In this document: piece after piece, positions 36,701-48,248 of the stretch
How positions within the stretch are numbered: position 1 is the stretch's first letter
Layout of the letters: each line of letters opens with the position of its first letter
From: Phoenix dactylifera
Lineage: Eukaryota > Streptophyta > Magnoliopsida > Arecales > Arecaceae
Assembly: GCF_009389715.1 (NCBI RefSeq)
Contig: NC_052407.1
Coordinates: 5,793,475-5,857,474, forward strand
Direction: 5' to 3'
DNA length: 64,000 bases
Position numbers and translations under genes: made by a program
Notes under the pieces: generated by a model
Seen by the model: the letters and a program-made list of their open reading frames with translations, nothing else
Told to the model about the DNA's origin: nothing
Database searches by the model: none

Positions 36701-39700
36701 CATGTTGAGGTTCAGTAATTGGGAATACATTATCTTTTTTTTTTTTCTTTTTCGCATTTCTATCTCTAGCTATATTTATTTTTGCTGATAGGATGTGGTT
36801 CTTAAAAAAAGGAACCTGTGATCCTTATTAACTATCTTAGCTGTAGCGTTTGTATTTTATTCTAACCAAATAGATAGTTATTGTTTAAATAGTTTTTACT
36901 GAAATATCTTTTTTTTTATGTTTTTCTTTTTGGGGGGTGGGAGTGTACAAATATATCATTCCACTTTGAAGGTATATCCAACGTTCAAACTTCAAAAGAG
37001 GGAAAATAAGAGTTTTGAGAGTAAATTATGCATGGGTATAAGAATTTTTGGTTTACAACTATCGAAGCTGCATAAATTATGGTTGCAAATAACTCAAAAC
37101 ATAATAAGATGATGTGAAATAGCTTGTCTTGATTTATTTTATTTTTCTTATTTTTCTATTTTTATGGGATTTTCTTGATTTTTTTTACCAAAACTTTGAA
37201 ACTGGATGCCAAACTGCCGAAACTGAAACTCTACCTGGAGATCCAAAACTGAAGCTGAAACTGACTTTTAAAAACTTGCTTATATCAATTTAATTTTTCT
37301 TTTTATAATGACTTAAACATGTGATTGCATTTTCTTCTTGCTTAGGTTGGACACAACATTTTATCGTCCAGATAAATGATGGGAAAAGTCGGTGCATTAG
37401 GTGCATGGCCCCGAAGTGCAATGCTATTTGTGATGAAGCTGTTGTTAGAAGTCTAGTCAGTGAAAGGCACCCAGATATTGCAGATCGCTTTGACCGTTTT
37501 CTTCTTGAGTCTTACATTGAAGATAATAATATGGTTAAATGGTGTCCTAGCATACCGCATTGTGGAAATGCAATACGTGTTGAGGGTGATATATATTGCG
37601 AGCTCGAGTGCACATGTGGTCTCCAGTTTTGTTTCAATTGCTTGTTAGAACCGCATTCACCTTGTTCATGCTTGATATGGGATCTTTGGGTCAAAAAATG
37701 CCATAGCGAATCAGAAAATGTGAATTGGATCATGGCTCACACAAAACACTGCCCCAAATGTCACAAACCTGTGGAAAAGAATGGTGGCTGCAACCTAGTT
37801 AGATGTGTCTGCGGACAATATTTCTGGTGAGAATTCTTAGTAAGGATTTTTTAATCCAACCTCGAAGACTTTTTAGTAGACTATTTTCCAGTTAGCCTCT
37901 TCTGTTTCTATAAATGACATGTTATCTCACATTGATATCATATATTTCCTAGTTTAATAATTTGATCCTGATTGATAGGCATTCTAATTAGTTAACTAAA
38001 AGCTTATTCTATTTCCCTCAGAAAAGATCTTATTCTTTTTCTCTCTCACACAGTGTTCATTATTGCAGCACTGATTAGAACACTAAATTCATGTTTAAAC
38101 TTAATTTGTTGTCTGTGTGCTGTACTAAAACCTATATCCTTGATTATATGAGAATGATGTTTGCATAAAATACTGAAAAAGTTAAAAACTCGTACCTTAA
38201 CAGTTATGGGCTGCATTTCATATTTCAATTTCTAGTTCAATTTCCTGGGATGCTAAACATAATTTTAGTGCTCATATCATAAACTACTTGTATAACATAT
38301 AGACATCCTTGCTTTTTCATGTAAATATCTAAGCATCAAACATTATCAAAATACTCTGATGCCCAAACATGCCTGAGATATTTCTGGTGTTTTAATCTCA
38401 AATATTTTAGAATAAATTTTTACTTAATTTTTATTAATTTAAATGTCTTGAAATCTCAACTTTGGAAGAAATATATTGGAGAATAAAGAAGGCATAGGCA
38501 TTCCTCTATCAATCATCCTTGAGTTTCTTTATCCCTTGTAAGGTTTCTTTGTCCCCTGTAAGGCACTTCTGGCATCGAATGTTCATTATAATGATTATAA
38601 TGTCATTGAGTTTCTGAGGTTTATGGAGTGTGTTGAGAATTACAGTAACCAATCTATGTTTTTACATTTACTCTTTCATGCTAATAAATGCCAGATTCTA
38701 CCTCTTAAATAAAAGAATAATTTTAGGCTTCCACAAAGTTACAGCTAAACAAAGTCAAATACGATCAGGACCACTGATTTTGGTTGACCGGGATTGAACT
38801 ATATACTGAAGGACGTTATGGATAAGCCAAGACAGAAGCAGCGACATTTGGTCTAAAAGCATGCACGTCTTAAGGATGCTTTTTGTTAACTTTGCCACTG
38901 TGGTTTTGTGGTCTAAAAGCTTGGACGAACTTAAGGATGCTTTCGGGTATCTTTGCTACATAGGTTTTGTTGACCTGGATTGAACTTATATATTATAGGT
39001 CTCCTTTAAGGATAAGCAAAAGAATGGGAAACTTGTAAAACAGGATAAGTGGCATTTGGTCTAAAAGCCTGCACAACTTAAGGATATTTTGTCTTAATGA
39101 TAACTTTGCGTTTCATTACATTTATTACAATCTTTTTCACTATCAATATGACTCTATCAAGCTATCCTTTAAGAGGCAGGGTGTGAATAGTTCCTTATTG
39201 AGTCTGCAAGCTTCTAGTTTAATTATGGGGTTTGTTAATGGAGAAATTTATGTTCCTAACTATTCTTCCATTTCCAAGTGTTCAGCTTCTCTAGATATTG
39301 ATCACTAAATCTCGTAGCGTGATGGTTTTGAAGTGGATAAGCCACACACTAATGATTGAGAATGATCTATTATGACGCATTATATCTTTAAAATTGATAC
39401 TCCATTGGAGCTCAATAATTTCAGAATGTTCAACGTTGATACTCCATTACATAGTTAGGTTCAAAGCTACCCAAACTTTCGGGTGAGTCACCTACCTCGG
39501 ATTGCGTCGGACCACTGTCCAATCTTGGTGAGTACCTCGACCCCTACTCTGCATCATAGTCCTTTTCGTTTTGAAAAGATTTGGCTCTCCTATCCTTGGT
39601 TGTGAGATGTCGTTCGGGAGGTTTAGAAGCTACCTGTGTGGGGTGATCCTATGTACAGGGTGACCCGCAAGTTAGGAATGACCAGATGCAGGCTGCGTAG

Positions 39701-42700
39701 GTGGAACCAGGAGGAGGTGGGTAATATCTTCAGGAGGGTAGAGAAGATAGAATCTTCCATTGCATATCTCCAGGATCTTGAAGAACGTTGGGGGAACTCA
39801 GGATGCAGCTGGCCAGACACCACTCTCTTCTCCGGTTGCAGGAGGTACTGTGGAGGCAGAAGTTTAGGATACAGTGGATTGCGGAGGGGGATCAGAATAT
39901 TAGGTTCTTCCATTAGTCAACCATCATCTGGAGACAAAAAAACAGAATCAGCAGCATTAGGGACGCTAGTGGACAGATGACAGAGGATCAAACACCATCA
40001 AGAGGATATTAGAGCAGTTCTTTAGATCTAGATGGACGGAGCAGGGGGGTAATGGAGTAGCGAGCCGATACTTATGGTGGGAGTTTCGGGGGAGGAGAAT
40101 GAAGCCTTGGTCAGCTCGATATTAACATTGGAAGTCCAGGTGGCTCTCTGGTCCCTAGGTGAGGACAAGGCCCGGGGCTGGATGGTTTTTTTTCTATCTT
40201 CTTCAGAAGGTACTGACACATAATCAGGCAGGATGTGACGGTGGCAGTTCTGCAATTCTTTACCACCTCCAGGTTGCCTCAGGATTGAAGGCAGACTTTC
40301 ATCACTCTGATCCCGAAGAGATAGGGTCCTACGGAGCCGAGCCATATTCGACCGATCAGTCTCTGTAATACTTTGTATAAAGCCATTGAGAAGATCCTAG
40401 TGCACAGACTGAGTATCTTGCCCAGAATCATTAGCCCTGAGCAGGGGGCCTTTGTTAGGGGTGCTGCATCTCCGACAATGTGATGATTGTCCATGAGTTC
40501 ATGGTCAACCTCCAGCGGGCCTCGGAGGGAGGAGTATGATGGGAGTCAAGCTGGACACAGAGAGAGCTTACGACAAAATGCGATGGAGCTTTGTGGTCCA
40601 CACTCTAGAGTCCTTCGGTTTTTATCCGGTGTGGGTCAGATGGATCTTGGGCTGCATCCAGTCCTCGTCTTTCGCCATCTTGGTGAATGGCTCCCCCACA
40701 TGCTACTTCGGCTCCTCGGTGGGGTTGAGACAGGGGTGCCTGCTCTCGCCGCTACTATTTATCACCTGTGCGGATGCACTGTTGAGAGTGCTTCGGCATG
40801 CCATGGAGGCTCAGGTGATGGAGGCGTATAGCCCAACACCAAGATCGACTCAGATTTCACACTTGCTCTTTGCCAATGACCGCATGCTGCTGGCCCATTG
40901 CGACGAGACGCACTGCGCAGGTGTTCCAAAGAGTTCTTGTGGCGTATTGTGTGGCATCTTGGCAGCAGGTCAACCTGGCCAAGTCAGTCATCCGTTTCAG
41001 CCCAAAAATCAAGCTGATGGTGAAGTCTTCCATCATGGAGATCCTGCGGGTAGGAGAGCAGGAGGGCACCTTGGTGTATCTTGGGGTGCCAATTACTGGG
41101 CGTCGACTACGCAGGGAAGAGTGTGCCTCCTAGGAGTAGGGCATTAGGCACAAGTTGGAGGGATGGCAGGCGAGCTCTTTTTCCATGATGGGCAGAGTTC
41201 TCTAGGTGCGGTCGATCTTCAGTTCAATCCCGATATATCTCTTCTCCAACATCATTGTGCCCCTTGCACCGCTGAGGGTATTCAGGAGCTTCATCTAGAG
41301 CCATCAGGGGCAGGAAGAGGTGTTCATCTGCTAGCCTGGGACGTGATCTGTTAGCCGACCAGTGGCGGTGGTTTGGGGGTTCACTCCTTATTAGAGCACC
41401 AGGAGGTTCTTGCTACCAGACATGCGGCCGGGTTCCTCCTCGAGCCTGACAGCCTTTGGGGTTCTCTGGTGAGGTACAGGGCTCTGGTGAGGTCTAAGTG
41501 CAGGGCTCCGGCCGGGGCGGCTGTTTTCCGCATCGGGCGCTGCAGCTCTATTTGGAGAGAGATTTGTACTCGAGGCCCTTCGATCCTTGCTGCGATTAGG
41601 TGGGAGATTGGAGACGGGTAGGCGATTGATATCTCGAGGACAGATGGTTGGCTGAGATGCTGCTAAGTGGGTGGCCCTCATTTCTTGATCCGAGGTGTCT
41701 GGCAGGACGCAGAGTCTGTGATCTCTTTGTTCCAAAAGAGCGGAGGTGGGATGAGGGCCTCATTCGGCAAGCCTTTGGGGAGGTCCTAGCTGAAAGTCCT
41801 GGCTCTGCCGATACCTATAGAGGTGAGAGCGGATAGGAGGGTCTGGAGTGGCTTTGGGAGGTCGAGAGTAAACTCTTGGGACCTCTACGGCCGAGTGACT
41901 AGGGCCCTGACCCATCAATTAGAGGGGTCGGATCTGGAGGTTGTGCATCCACCTCCGGGGGGCCATGTTCATCTGCAAGGTAGCTTGAGGGTGTTTGGCG
42001 ACCAGGAGTGTATTGACTAGTAGAAGGGTGAGGGTCTTCCCAACTTGGGAGGTTTGTCTAGAGGTGGAGGAGTCTATTTGCCATATCCTCTTTTGTTGCC
42101 CGCGAGCGGCCCAAATCTGGCACTACGCGGGGATTGTTCCGGGCTTTGGGCACGACACGACCCCGTCGGAGCACTTCCTAGCTTGTTTGAGGGCATCTTC
42201 GAGGAGGCCTGGCATGGTAGAGTGGGGGGTCAGATGTGCCTATCTGGCCTATCATACATGGCTGGAAGGAACGCCCGGATCTTCGAGGATAGATGGGTCC
42301 ACCCGAGGGCTGTGGCGGATAGAGCTCTGTTTACGCGTTCGAGATCACCAATGCTGCATCTTCTTGTTCGCCTGAGATGGCTAGGGACATCTAAGTCTCC
42401 CATTCAGCTGAGTCAGCGACCAGGTTTGTCTTTGTTTTCTGGGAGCCCCCACCTCCTAGCTTTGTTAAGGTGAATTTCGACAGCAGTGTTGCCAAGAGAG
42501 AAGAATATAGGGGTGTGGGCTTTGTTATCAGAGACCATCACTTCAGACTTGTGGCACCGGTGGACGGTGGATCTATGACATCTCTGTCATTAGAGCTAAG
42601 CTAAAAGCGACGTGAATGGGCATCTCCTATGCGAGGCATACCTCGGGAGCGGATTGCATCCACCTCGAAATGGATTCGGCTTCGGTGATCGAGTGGGTTC

Positions 42701-44439
42701 GAGGTCGGCATTCTGCGTCGAGCGGGCAACTTTTGCTCCACGACATCCGGAGGCTCGCAGGGAGCTATGGGTCCTTCCGGGCTATCCATATTTATCGGGA
42801 GGCAAACAGTGCAGCTGACTGGGTGGCCTCCTATGCGGCGCATCACTCTGGTAGGTTCCTCTGAATGAACCAAGCAGATGTTCCTTTTCGTCAGCTTCTT
42901 TTTTCTAACTTTGTTGGCTGCTCTCACGTGAGTGTCATATGAGGCGCCGGTGTGCCCAAAAAAAAACTCCATTACATTTGAACAGCTACTGTAGGAATTC
43001 TAGTTGTATATTTTCCTTATAGCTGTCTGAAGATCTGTATGCAATTAATCGAAATTATGACTGCATTATGCATAGCTTGACCAGAATGCTTGATACTCCA
43101 TAGGACCACAACACTTAAAGTTTGATCCTTTATAAAACTCCATACTAAATGCATTTTTTCTTAATGTTTTGAAAAACAACTTTTTGTTTCGGTTAATAAT
43201 GCTCGCAAGTTGATGTGATTAGAACCGGACCTGACCAATTTTATCGTCTTTTTTAACAGTTACAAATGTGGTGGTGCTACTGGGAGAGATCATACATGGA
43301 GTAGTATCGGTGGCCACAGTTGTAACCGTTTTAAAGAAGAAGAACGAAAAAACGTAGAGACTGCAAGACGAAGACTACATAGATACATGCACTACTATAA
43401 CCGATACAAGGCTCATACAGATTCTTTTAGGCAGGAAAGCAATCTCATGAAAACTATCCAGGAAAGAATTTCATTATCTGAAAATAAGGAGTCCAAAATT
43501 AAAGATTACAGCTGGGTATTGAATGGATTACATAGACTCTTCAGATCAAGGCGTGTTCTTTCATATACATATCCATTTGCCTTCTTCATGTTCGGGGATG
43601 AGCTCTTCAAGGATGAGATGACACCAGGGGAAAGACAAACGAAACAAAATCTATTTGAAGACCAACAACAACAGCTAGAATCCAATGTAGAGAAGCTGTC
43701 TCTGTTTCTTGAGAAGGAATTTCAACACTTGACTGTTGAAGAGATTATTGAGACACGTATGCAAGTCATCAATCTATCCAGGATTGTTGATAATTCTTGC
43801 AAAGAAATGTGAGTTTGCCCTCAATAAGTTTTTTTATGAATTGGTTAATTTGCTTTATGATACTGAAGTGATAGTTCTTGCAGGTACCAATGCATAGAGA
43901 ATGATTTATTGTATCCCCTCAAACATTCAGTTCACCACATCGCTCCATACAAATCTAGGGGCCTTGAGAGGGCATCGGAACTTTCTGAATGTTGGGATTC
44001 TGATGAAAGTTTGAGGAACATGAAAACCAGCAATTGTGGCAGCTGTATGCAACAGAATTCAACTATTAATGGAACCGGTAAAAGGTTTTCACATGATAGT
44101 TATTTTAACCAACAAATCAGTCATGACATCAATATCTGCTGTCATGTCCGTTTTATTTTCTTTATAATCTTTCTTTCCATCTGGATCAACTATTTATTTC
44201 AGTAAGCTGATGTTCTCTAAAGACATGTTGGAAAAAAAATTATAAAGTTTGAGGCTTTTTCACTGACAAAAATATTATTGACCTGGAATATAGGTGCAAC
44301 GGGACTGGGCAGGCATTTTGTCTTCCAGTTGCATGGATCTTCGAGTGCAGTGGAGGGTGTATTCTCTTCAAGAAAACGTGCCAGGAAAGATGATCCTGGA
44401 GGTGTTGCTCTCTTTGATCTCAACATGCCTGCAATATGA
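24756..44439 (+). CDS. Ariadne-like RBR E3 ubiquitin ligase, copy 2 (ARI1/ARI2 group), 20-kb gene with transposon-filled introns
   Basis: Seven exons: 24756-24878, 25584-25616, 35456-35735, 37346-37826, 43260-43808, 43884-44077 and 44294-44439 (601 residues). Exons 2, 3 and 4 have the same lengths as in copy 1 (33, 280, 481 nt). Domain order is acidic N-terminus, UBA-like segment, RING1 from Cys121, IBR, RING2 with predicted active Cys294 (GGCNLV) and Ariadne domain. The tail has a basic [10 protein letters not shown] run and ends FDLNMPAI, like Arabidopsis ARI proteins. Residues after the RING2 Cys306 are Y-K-C, where copy 1 and most relatives have W-L-C. Intron 2 (25617-35455) begins with GC and carries an hAT element plus a LINE; intron 4 (37827-43259) carries another LINE. 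The frame is intact through all junctions, so the gene looks functional if the large introns are removed efficiently. Confidence 0.9.
25617..25622 (+). other. GC-type splice donor of Ariadne copy 2 intron 2
   Basis: The exon ends ...GCACAG and the intron opens GCAAGC, giving CAG|GCAAGC. GC-AG introns are a known rare class that needs a strong match to U1 at the other positions, as seen here. The same junction in copy 1 is CAG|GTAGCT. No nearby GT preserves the 33-nt exon and the reading frame. Confidence 0.8.
27600..29677 (-). pseudogene. hAT transposase, DUF659 and C-terminal domains (broken)
   Basis: Longest open pieces are 29604-29251, 29223-28942 and 28929-28666. The first holds the region after the zinc finger ([20 protein letters not shown]), the second and third hold DUF659 with [15 protein letters not shown] and a cysteine/histidine pair at HVAHC. 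Further left, [18 protein letters not shown] and [17 protein letters not shown] fragments belong to the catalytic region, with stops between. The product would be a cut-and-paste DNA transposase, but the gene cannot make one. Confidence 0.75.
29678..29688. repeat. target-site duplication, left copy (LINE in hAT)
   Basis: AAAGGTGGCTT here matches 33934-33944 exactly. The two copies flank the minus-strand LINE. Joining the hAT sequence across them keeps the transposase frame (…LAKPP then FCHFRKSKE…), so they mark the insertion point. Confidence 0.8.
29709..32999 (-). pseudogene. LINE 1 ORF2 remnant: reverse transcriptase, zinc-binding and RNase H
   Basis: From the 5' side: endonuclease tail ([15 protein letters not shown], about 32950), the [15 protein letters not shown] motif (about 32320-32360), motif A as KLNMESAYN (about 32080, Asp replaced by Asn), [16 protein letters not shown] (about 31880-31930) and the polymerase box FADD (31757-31768). 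These are followed by [17 protein letters not shown] (about 31540-31600), zinc-binding [17 protein letters not shown] (about 30550-30600) and RNase H ending [14 protein letters not shown] (about 29840). Multiple stops and frameshifts are present. Confidence 0.85.
33005..33856 (-). pseudogene. LINE 1 ORF1-like gag protein remnant with CCHC zinc knuckle
   Basis: On the minus strand it starts [20 protein letters not shown] at 33856. It continues with a DUF4283-like region ([35 protein letters not shown], about 33320-33160). It ends in a CX2CX4HX4C knuckle ([14 protein letters not shown], about 33095-33050), a nucleic-acid-binding motif of plant LINE ORF1 proteins. The reading frame is broken in several places. 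About 45 nt after the knuckle the sequence jumps into the endonuclease tail, so the end of ORF1 is missing. Confidence 0.75.
33934..33944. repeat. target-site duplication, right copy (LINE in hAT)
   Basis: AAAGGTGGCTT, identical to 29678-29688, at the 5' side of the minus-strand LINE and next to the hAT BED-finger region. Confidence 0.8.
34191..35455. other. rest of Ariadne copy 2 intron 2, AT-rich
   Basis: No coding sequence is recognised. The stretch 34200-34860 is strongly AT-rich and may be the 5' part of the hAT element. The end at 35395-35412 (AAAATCTTGAACCTTGG) is a partial mirror of the hAT left end CCAAGGTCCTTCGAAC, but the match is too weak to call a terminus. The acceptor is TTGTAG|AAG at 35455/35456. 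Confidence 0.4.
39441..39452. repeat. target-site duplication, left copy (LINE 2)
   Basis: ACTCCATTACAT occurs here and again at 42966-42977, directly after the LINE poly(A) tract. The two 12-bp copies are identical. Confidence 0.92.
39453..42965 (+). mobile_element. L1-type LINE 2, 5'-truncated, in Ariadne copy 2 intron 4
   Basis: About 3.5 kb between perfect 12-bp target duplications, ending in a short poly(A) run (about 42958-42966). The 5' end starts inside the endonuclease domain: the first readable part is [20 protein letters not shown], with the SDH motif that ends the catalytic core of these endonucleases. Truncation at the 5' end is normal for target-primed reverse transcription. 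It has the same orientation as the host gene. It belongs to the same family as LINE 1 at 29689-33933, judging from shared motifs throughout. Confidence 0.93.
39472..42864 (+). pseudogene. LINE 2 ORF2 remnant: endonuclease tail, reverse transcriptase, zinc-binding, RNase H
   Basis: Order on the plus strand: endonuclease tail with SDH (about 39510), motif [14 protein letters not shown] (about 40550), [16 protein letters not shown] (about 40710-40760), motif C as FAND (40869-40880, where FADD is expected), and [19 protein letters not shown] (about 41050-41110). Then come the zinc-binding [15 protein letters not shown] (about 42060-42100) and RNase H with [12 protein letters not shown] (about 42660-42700) and [14 protein letters not shown] (about 42790-42835). 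Frames shift several times (for example after LLAHCDE) and Trp codons have become stops. The product cannot be active. Confidence 0.88.
42966..42977. repeat. target-site duplication, right copy (LINE 2)
   Basis: ACTCCATTACAT, identical to 39441-39452, immediately following the LINE poly(A) tract. Confidence 0.92.
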
Positions 44440-45644
44440 TTGAGAGGAGTTGAATCCAGCTTCCATTTCATTATTTGCATGTGCACAGCTCTTACTGAAG
44501 TAGCTATACTTCATACAATTTCCAATTATCCTTTTTGCCTCTCCTGATACTGATTAGCTTCCAAATGGTGTATTTATGCTCTCTCTACCATTGTCTTTTT
44601 GTTTTTTTCATACATAGCTTCATCTCAGCCCTTGTACAGTTGACTCATCCCTGCAAAGTTTATGAGGTCTCTTTTGAACTATGGGAACTTTAAAATGATC
44701 CCATGCGTACTGGAGCAGCATCTTTGAACCAGTGTACTGTGGTTGTGTGATCAATATGGAGCTAATGATATGATAATTACGAAATCAGATTATGAAATGC
44801 TTTGCCTCCACTTTGCTTCTTTGCATTGTCATTGTACATGGAAAGCATTGTGACGACTAATTGTGGTACCACTGTCACTACCCTCAGAAGATGGTGGTAT
44901 AAGTGCTGTCTTTTGGTTGGAAACACCAACCAAACACTGTAGTAGTTTCACTCAGTAGTTAATCCCAAACAGATGTTTCAATAGAAATGATGGCAGAACA
45001 ATGGTTTTCTCAGTTCAGTTGAAACCAAGTGTAGAATTTGACTAATCTCAGTGACTAAACTTGATAAATTCATAAAAATCTTATATTTAGTATAAGAATT
45101 AGCAATCTTGATAATATTTTGATCTTGATGTTTTGTTGAAAAGGTCTTTTTCTTGCGCACATGGAGTGATGAATTTGGTTTCGAACTGATTACAGGTATT
45201 TAGAAGCAGCTGTTTGATTGCTAATTCTTTCATCTGACCCAGTGACCTAAGCCTTTTCCACCGAAGCTACAAATTTCTGAGCTCACCTTGGTTTCTATAG
45301 GCTGCTCTTGAATTTTCCTTTTGTTTTTCTGATTTTGATTGCAAAAAACATGTGTGAGTTACCTCAAGGCAAAAACCACCATTGTAATAATTCTGACGCT
45401 ATTGGATGTTTGTATTCTTAAATTATTTGGCATCAGGGATTGGTGGGGTGTGGGGGTGGTGGGAGCCAACTTTGTAAGCTTTTAAGCAGCATTCTGTGTG
45501 CCATAGATATACAGTATTTAATTGCAAATATGGTCACTATTTTAGTTACAGATGTCCATGCATGGCATGATGGCTGTGATTGAGTCGATCTTGTGCACAT
45601 GGATACCATATTGGATGAGGCTTGCTTAGTAATGGCATTGCACT

Positions 45645-45674
45645 AGGGCTGAAATCGAGTCGGATATTGGTGTA

Positions 45675-45748
<74 letters not shown>

Positions 45749-46120
45749 TTGTTTAATGAATACAGATATAGATATTAGTTGAATGTCCATATTTATTTTA
45801 AACTAATTAAACTTTATGACCACAGAATTAAAGATATAACAAAATAGATAGTATATTAAGTTAATAGCATGTTAATATGGTTATACATTTTCTTTGCAAG
45901 TTTATGAGTGTTGTATAAAATTAAATAAGATTACAATTGGAATCAATTATTCGGATACGGATTGGATAATTGTCTATAGATATCCATATCTATTTTTTAC
46001 GGATATAGATATGGATACATATATTAGTCGGATGCTCAAATTTATATCCATATTCGGATAAATTTGGATATAAAAATGGATCCGAACAGATAGTATTCGA
46101 TCCATTTTACTATTGTGTTG
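45645..46120. mobile_element. probable non-autonomous hAT-like element containing an (AT)n array
   Basis: It starts with TAGGGCTGAAATCGAGTCGGATATTGG-type sequence and ends with a GGATCCGAACAGATAG...CGATCCATTTTAC stretch. Many GGATA/TATCC repeats in both orientations lie between. The composition matches common plant MITE-like elements with GGATATCC-rich ends. It includes an uninterrupted AT array at 45678-45743. The ends are approximate and no clear target duplication is visible. Confidence 0.4.
45678..45743. repeat. (AT)n microsatellite, about 66 bp
   Basis: Pure AT dinucleotide repeat, read directly. Confidence 0.97.
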
Positions 46121-48248
46121 CATCTGTGATTGTACAGGACCCTCTCCGTTCTAACCCCAAACTTTGGTAAGGTCTTGTGCAGTATTTATTCTCTCTCATT
46201 AAATCATGTTTATCCATTATTTAACCATCATCAAACCACTTCAAAAGCGGAGAAAATACCTCCATGAGACAGCAGGTGAGAAAACTGCCATCAGACCATG
46301 GTACCACATGGAAGCAAGCATGCCAAGAACTGTTCAATAGAAAGCCCTTGGATCTTCACTTATAAAGGAACAAAAGAATGACATCTAGTTGCAAATGGAG
46401 CCATAGTGTTATGGTTAACTCCCCTCCTTGGAGTCGAGCAGGTGCTACACTTGAATTTCGACAAATATCTCAGGAACTGTGCTCTACTGTGATTTGGCTG
46501 AACAAAAATCAGTCGGCCTGTTTTAGCTAAAACAGGCTTCATAGAGTTGGTCTCCTTTGAGATGGTGTGAGCGTGGTTTCAAGCAAGATTAACATAGACT
46601 CTTGGATCGAGTATTAGCTGAGTGTTTTGGGAAAAAAAAAACAAAACTCGAGCAGGCTGGGGCATGCTTAATATAGACGCAAATAGTAATGGAGTTTGCC
46701 CGAGTTCTTCACTTTTTAAAATATATAAGCTTGTGGTTTTCAAGCCTTTCGCATTTATTTATACTTTTGAATTGAAAAATGCTAAACAATACCCAGGAGC
46801 GGCCTGATGTATTTAGGAGCCTAAGGCTATTTTGTCTTTGAGGTCTTTTCTACAGTGGATCTTCTTTGGGCCGGAGTCTTGAGCGACCGCCTAAGACGCT
46901 TAAGGGTTGAGCCGGCTCTGGCAGTTCCACTCCACTCCTAGCTCACAACACTAGTGTGTGTGTGCTTGTACACAGGCTTTCTATCATCCATGTAATCCCC
47001 GCTGCCGGCATACCCTACCAATTGCAGATCGTCTTGAAAGACTGGTGCTGAGAACGGGGAAATGAGTGATTCTGGGAGGTAGTCATAGTGAAACAGCATC
47101 ATATCCTTTTGCATCTTTATAACCACTGCACCTCAAACCAATATCCCTTGATATGCACATTAGAAGGGATTGTATGAAGCAGTCTTTCTTTTTTACCATG
47201 TATTCTATCATGTGGTATGAAATTCCTTCTACCAATGGAGTCCACCCATCCCGAAACTTAATTTTGAAAAAAAAAATGGGAAGCATCATTCGTGAAGTTA
47301 TCTGCCTGTATCCCTCTTTTCTTTCTTGTAAGTCATCCTTTCCTCTCCACCATCCGTGAGGCTTTCCTTCTTCTCCCTGAGTCTCTTTCTTCCCCTTCCA
47401 TATATTGCATCTCTTCCTCCACGTAGCTATGGACTGTGTTCTTCAGTATATAACAGGTGATCAGATAATAGTCATAATACATATCTAACAAATTAGTCAT
47501 CCAATGAGCAATATACACATACAGACAAATTGGTACACAATTCCTAGAATATTATGTTTATCAGTACATAGTACATGTCCAAGTGATATATACTGAACGA
47601 ATTTTGTTACATACTTTAAATTTATTTGATATAGCAGCGATCAAATACATATATCAAAGTAAATCGATACATAGTATCTAGAATATGGTGTTCACCAGTA
47701 TATATTTCATGACCATGTGATACATCATTGGACCATACATCTTTATGGGGAAGAAGATTTAAAGGAGTAGAATGTCTTATAGACGAATGGAGAGGGAAGG
47801 ATAACTCGGCAAAAAAAAAAAAAAAAAAAAAAGAAAAAGAAAGAAAGAAGAGAGGCTATAGACAGATGGCTTCATGGATGATGTTTTATATATTTTTTTT
47901 TGTTTTTTAAATCACGAGATGAATGGACTTCGTTAGGATGGGAAGTCACTTAAAAAATGGACGCGAACAATAAAAATCGCACTATCCGATTTGTTTGGTG
48001 TGCGTACCGGGGAATGTTTTCTTCTCCTTTTGTGAGTCGACTTAATTCGGGGGGATAAATTCCAAGTTCCCAACCGTCATCCGGACCGAGTTATTCCGGC
48101 TCCTCTTATCCCAGTTATCCTACCGCTCGGAAGTTGGACCTCCGTGTTCGAGGCGACAGAAAGCTTTCCTCTCGAAGAGAGAAAGAAGGCCCTCAAGCCC
48201 TAATTCTACGTTCCCCAATACCTCTTCTCGATTGCCCTCTCACCGCCC

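Larger units (their letters stand above)
44440..48248. other. intergenic region downstream of Ariadne copy 2
   Basis: Bases 44440-44790 are the 3' UTR and flank shared with copy 1. A microsatellite and a low-complexity, transposon-like block occupy 45645-46120. From 46150 to 48000 I recognise no gene; a poly-A tract sits near 47812-47831. The promoter and 5' UTR of the next gene should lie at about 48000-48248, where composition becomes GC-richer. Confidence 0.5.

Noticed and set aside
40028-40345. Antisense frames within the LINE 2 reverse transcriptase
   Set aside because: They are shadows of the sense-strand retroelement protein sequence.
44078-44205. Read-through end of Ariadne copy 2 exon 6 (frame to 44205)
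   Set aside because: Splicing at ACCG|GTAAAA to 44294 restores the family tail ending FDLNMP, which read-through does not.
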